Made by a program: the position numbers and the translations under genes. 64,000 nt of DNA from Taenia hydatigena (lineage: Eukaryota > Platyhelminthes > Cestoda > Cyclophyllidea > Taeniidae), in the NCBI GenBank assembly GCA_036345935.2, contig JADWOT020000009.1, forward strand, positions 1,688,287-1,752,286, read 5' to 3'. Within the stretch, counting starts at the first letter, position 1; the number at the start of each line of letters is the position of its first letter. The notes beneath the pieces were generated by a model. It searched no databases and was not told the DNA's origin. It saw only the letters and a list, made by a program, of their open reading frames with translations. This document shows positions 59,439 to 64,000 of the stretch, piece by piece.

Positions 59439-62400
59439 AATTTTACGTGGAGAAGCATCCCATATGTACTTTTACTGAGGGTGTGGTCAAGGCCGCTCTG
59501 CATACAATAACTACGCCCGAGAATGGAACCAATCCAGGAATCAGGACTCTCACCCACCGGCGCCATCGCAGATGCGTACTTTGTCGGCATTAAGGACCTG
59601 GTTTTCCGGTTACCAGTTGCCATTTTCCTCATTCAGAACGATTGCTGCCGGCGTTGCATTAGTGCGAAGCTCGATTTTCTTGGCTGCAATGTTTTATGAT
59701 AGCACCAGCGAAAGAATTGTGTTTAAAACAGTAGAATTAGATGCATATTTTTCCTATTTTTGCGTCAGAGTTAAACGTTTCAAACCTCCAATTAAGGCAC
59801 GCAAGTCTAGATCCCTCGCGCTGATTAAGCATTCTTCGCTGGCAGTTAAGACTGCGCTCCTCCGAGGTCTTATTTTCTGACTACCCCTGTTGAGATCTCG
59901 ATGCCGTTTAGTGGTAAATCAGGATTTTTGTTCCCTCAGAGGCTGTCAATATTGTCTTTAACAATAATTTTTCCGAAATTAATAAGTTGCATTAGTTCAA
60001 AGCTGTAGCAAAATAAACTTATATTAGATTGTTTGGCTGTTTTGTTAAATAGGGGAGAACACTTAGGCCTCCGCATGCTGTGCTTTCGACCTTCGAGGCA
60101 GGTTTACTAATCCGTGCGTTAGTAAGTAGCATTTACTTTCGCCACTGCTCTGGGTCGTTGCCACTTCAGATTAGGCTAGGAGAGCTGTCTCTCAGCAAAA
60201 CAACAGGAAACGATTTTTCACTGGCAAAATATTGTCGAGTTCGTTTACAAATCACCCAAAAGTAGAGTACGCCGGTGAGGCAAAGCTTGACTGACACAGA
60301 AACCGAATCTTCCTCTGACCACACAGAAATACACAAAATTACTCGTTAAGATGAGTAGCAAAAATACACAGGCCATAATTGTTTGGTCCCTTTGAACCTA
60401 AAAGGCTGTAATACCTCCTTTCTACTTACAGAATTCACATTTGATCTTACCTTTATTTCACCCTAAATTACGCATCAAGTAAACAAATGCACAAGTCGGC
60501 GTTGCCATCTATTGAAGTCACCTATCCAAAGGATATGAGAATTCGCGTCATCTCAGCTGCCTTTTACTTTAAAATTTCTCCGTACGAAAGATGTTTGTTT
60601 GTAGTGTCGAAAAATGGACAAGGGAGTTCACTCCAATGTTTTCAGCCATTTATGGCATAGGGTTGTCGACTTTCCGAAAAACAAATTGAAGCATCGAAAA
60701 AATTCGCACAAGTTGACTTTTCACTTATTACTGTCTTTGATTTTGCCACCCATTAATTTAAGACATTTCAAAATTAACCTGGCATTTATTGCAGCCCTGT
60801 GAGTTTTTCCTGACGACGCAAGAAGTGATTGTAATGTAGAGAGAGATACAGTGCTGATGTACAGAAGGAATGAGTATTCACCGACATGGTTTGGGTAATC
60901 AAACACAGAGTTCAACAAGCTACTAGAGCATTAACTGGCCCCTCCCTCTTCTTGAACGCCGTCTCCAACGCTCCTCTCGGTTACCCCCTCTCATTGGCCA
61001 TCACGACGTAGCCAGGACTGCAAGAAAGACACCCACGAGCCAGCCTCACCAGTCAGCGAATTCGTTTGCAACTGGAAAGTTGTCAGACCGCAACGTTACT
61101 GATCCCTCTTGGTGTTTCACTGCATCTGAAGTACTATCGCTTTTAGGAACCATACGGGGAAAAGGGAGGAATGCATCGTTGTCATACCGTTGGGAACTAG
61201 ATGAAGACCTACAGCTAGGCCATCCCGTATGCCAATCATTAGTCGTAATAAACAATGACTTCGCGTCTACACCTCTTTATCATTTTCCTTCAATTCAGTG
61301 TCGTCCGGGCAAAACACCTCTCTAAGTTCCCACCAGCTGTCAGACAGGTGGAGGAGAAAGTGTAGCTTGTCCACTTAGTTGACTTCTCCATACTGATTCT
61401 GTAGCTGGTTCTGCAGCGAGCCTTTCTAGATGGTTTACGACTAGCATGGCTTCCGCTGTAAATAGCACTTTTGTATTTGCCTAAGACCCTTCTGTCGCAT
61501 CAGAGCTTTGCATTAAACGACAGAATACATTGTAGCTGTCCTTTAAGACCAAGTTTGCTTTCCACTGCCACCAATGCAGCTCCTAGGACATTCGCCGAAG
61601 TCAAAAGTAGTCATAGCAGCATGGCAGAAGTTATGCCACTGACACGCGGAATAGCTGAGGCTACTGACTCGACCCGGAGCAAAGGTGCGGCTCGAGACTG
61701 CTCTGCCTACACAATCAAACACAGCGCTGAGCAAAGTAGCGAGGCATTACATTACTGCTTCACACGCGAAAGTTGTGATGATAAAGTGGTGCTTTTAAGT
61801 CTACCGGTCAATAAGAATAAATGTCACTTTCTCTTATGGGACCTGTCTTGCTTAACGGTGTGATGTAGACCAAGCAATTCTTCCTAAATCACAACAGTGA
61901 AAAGCTGCTAATGAAATGCAGAAATCGGTCGAATTCAGTAATATCTGGTTAAATCTTTTAACATATAAACCTAAGAAAACTCCCCATAATAGTAGCATCG
62001 CCATGATTACAATTTCGATTTCCGCAAGTGAAGTTTATTTTGAGTTGTCTCAATTTACTTAGGACATGGACAACCTTGTCCGGCGGGTTGAGCCGCCGTC
62101 ACGTGCTTCTGAAACTAGGGCACACGCATTCATTCCCTTTCCATAAAAATTAGATTTTTGCACATCCCTTTCATACTACATAAAGTGAGATGCCTTCCCC
62201 TACACCAGTGTTCTAGATTTAAGGCCTGATAATCAAAAATGCTACTCTGATTGCGGCTTTCCCTTCACAAAGCCTACGGGCTTCAATATATTGCTATAGT
62301 GCTGGTTTCAGCCTCTAGTTCAACCTGTTTTGCCCATCACAAAAGTCGAGATAATCCCAAATACCGATTTTGAGGGGTGTTGTAACACTCTGCTCACTGA

Positions 62401-64000
62401 CCTCCCAAAACAAGCATGTATTACGCTTTGTCACCCTATATCCATTCAAAATATTCCGTTATCGCGAATTATTTCTTGTTGAACATAATAAAGTGTACTA
62501 ACCCGCGTGTCAAGCTAAAAAAAGAGGCGCATCACAGCTCATTATCTATTCAATTATCGCATCACCCTTCATAGTCTTTTCCCACTCTCACTTTGTGAGT
62601 GTAATTCGCCGAAACCCCACATAGAATATGCGCATGTTTGTTGTCAGCAACGATAAAACGCCGGCTAGTGACACGTAACATGAGGAAGGAAGGGAAAGAT
62701 TGGCTCTCTTTCACCTGCTTAGCCAACGTTTGTGTTTAGATTGCAAAACGATTTGGTTTGTGCTTGTCAACTCGTCCCATTTTATGGGTCAACAAATTTT
62801 AATACCTTTAAGGAAAAATAAGATCCAGAAAACCTAGTTCTGGCTATATGCGGGAAGGAAAGGAAAAGAACCCGAGCGCCTTTTAAATCTGTGATGTGCC
62901 TTTTGCATTGGCAAGCTTGTTAAGGAATTCAGCAAACAAAAGTTTGGCTAAAATAATCTTCATCTTCGGTTTATAAAATAGCATATGCGCGGAAACTGGG
63001 CATGATTTCCATTGTGCCATGAAGTTACCCCTTCTCCTGTTTGGTCTTAAAGTAGCCTACGCAGCGCTTGAATTCTACCTGCTCATCCACTTCAAATTGT
63101 CTAAGTCACCTCTTACATTCAGGTGTGTCTAGGTCTAACATTAGATCTGATTTTACACTAACAATAAGATGGTGGTAGTTTTAATCGTGCAAGCTGGTTA
63201 TCATGCGGTTAAGCTAGAATTTAGACCAAAGATGGGAAAATTTTCCACGAATAACATGGAAACACTCTTTAGTAGCGGTAAATTAGCTTTGTTACTACTC
63301 CTAGGCATAACAACAAATAAAGAAATTGATGAACATTTTTGATAGCCTGTAGCGCCCTGAATGGTTGTATCCCCACAGGTTGCTGAACTCTGATTGGCTA
63401 ACCAATCAAACACACTGAAGCAGACGCATGTGCACACGTTCGCTCTCGCCTCCCGAATTTAAGGCTTTCCATGCCGTTGTTAGGGTGATTGAAACCATCC
63501 CGAGGGATGCATGGACAACTCTGAGAGACCTGGAGAATGCTGCAGACCATAAGAAGTCGAGTAGTTGAGGGCTGGCGTTCCATTCCACTGCCAGCGTCAG
63601 CAACGACTCCCTCGTTCAAGCGACGGTCGACGGTAGAAAGCACCTCCTCAATTCGAGAAATGGATAGCCCACCCAGTTGGAGTACCCCGATCAAGTATCG
63701 GCCCAGCGCTTTTGGTGAGGGAAAAGCTAGTTTGAGCTTCGATGGAGAATAAATCTGTCTGGTTTGAAAGATTTTCCTTGCCCTAGGCATTCGACTTAGT
63801 CATCGGATGATTTATTTTACACCATTATTACGCCTCTTTTATAATAAAGAGGCTGAATTTTAAAAAAGGGCCTTTCAACCTTTATATGATAGACTTAAAG
63901 TAATGCCTGCTCCTCGGATTGGCCCATCCCCACAAATCGTTCGACTGCCAGCAGTTTTACCACCTTGAAAGAGATATCGCAGTTCTTTTGGCCGCAGTAA
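59439..64000. other. Gene-poor end of window
   Basis: Minus-strand stretches around 59438-59670 have a strong GTAAGT donor and exon-like wording (DSWIGSILGRSYCMQSG) but conflicting frames. A minus-strand open block at about 63530-63790 (GGLSISRIEEVLSTVDRRLN) and a plus-strand one at 61471-61863 look mildly coding without clear splice sites. Nothing was identified. Confidence 0.35.

Noticed and set aside
1..64000. CRISPR arrays, rRNA, functional tRNA genes or bacterial operons
   Set aside because: None seen; splice-site structure and gene content are eukaryotic, and the only tRNA-like stretch does not close an acceptor stem.

Overview
The window is animal nuclear DNA. Genes are split by short introns with GT-AG borders and polypyrimidine acceptors. 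There are no operons or bacterial signals, and the recognisable proteins are metazoan (a nesprin with paired CH domains, and a CFAP96-type ciliary protein). A lophotrochozoan, perhaps a flatworm, would fit the compact introns, very short candidate exons and low repeat load. That placement is an impression, not shown by the sequence.

Layout. 234-3778 (+): a multi-exon RGG/RS nuclear protein whose 5' end lies outside the window. About 3930-5100 (-): unresolved coding-like stretches converging on it. 5479-25023 (-): one giant nesprin (SYNE/Msp300-type) gene read across about 37 exons. It runs from an N-terminal exon through tandem CH domains and a spectrin-repeat rod of roughly 30 repeat lengths, including one 3.9-kb exon, to a C-terminus with no recognisable KASH anchor. 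25.0-28.5 kb: no gene seen. 28464-32102 (-): three phase-compatible exons of an unidentified, probably extracellular, beta-rich protein, with an intact CFAP96 gene (30288-31295, -) inside their intron. 33094-34678 (+): a small two-exon coiled-coil gene. 35.7-49.4 kb: mostly non-coding, with a string of short minus-strand candidate exons that faintly resemble integrin-alpha modules, and one plus-strand candidate exon. 49.4-64 kb: gene-poor, with microsatellites, a tRNA-like SINE candidate and copies of a short dispersed repeat.

The well-supported genes are not functionally linked to one another. Nesprin joins actin to other structures through its CH domains and rod, CFAP96 belongs to cilia/centrosomes, and the RS/RGG protein belongs to nuclear RNA processing.

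The most interesting points are the nesprin architecture (23 consecutive phase-0 introns, a fused 1,299-codon exon, a decayed spectrin exon with an in-frame stop, a missing KASH end), the apparent nesting of two genes within a larger locus, and the unresolved beta-rich exon string at 28-49 kb.
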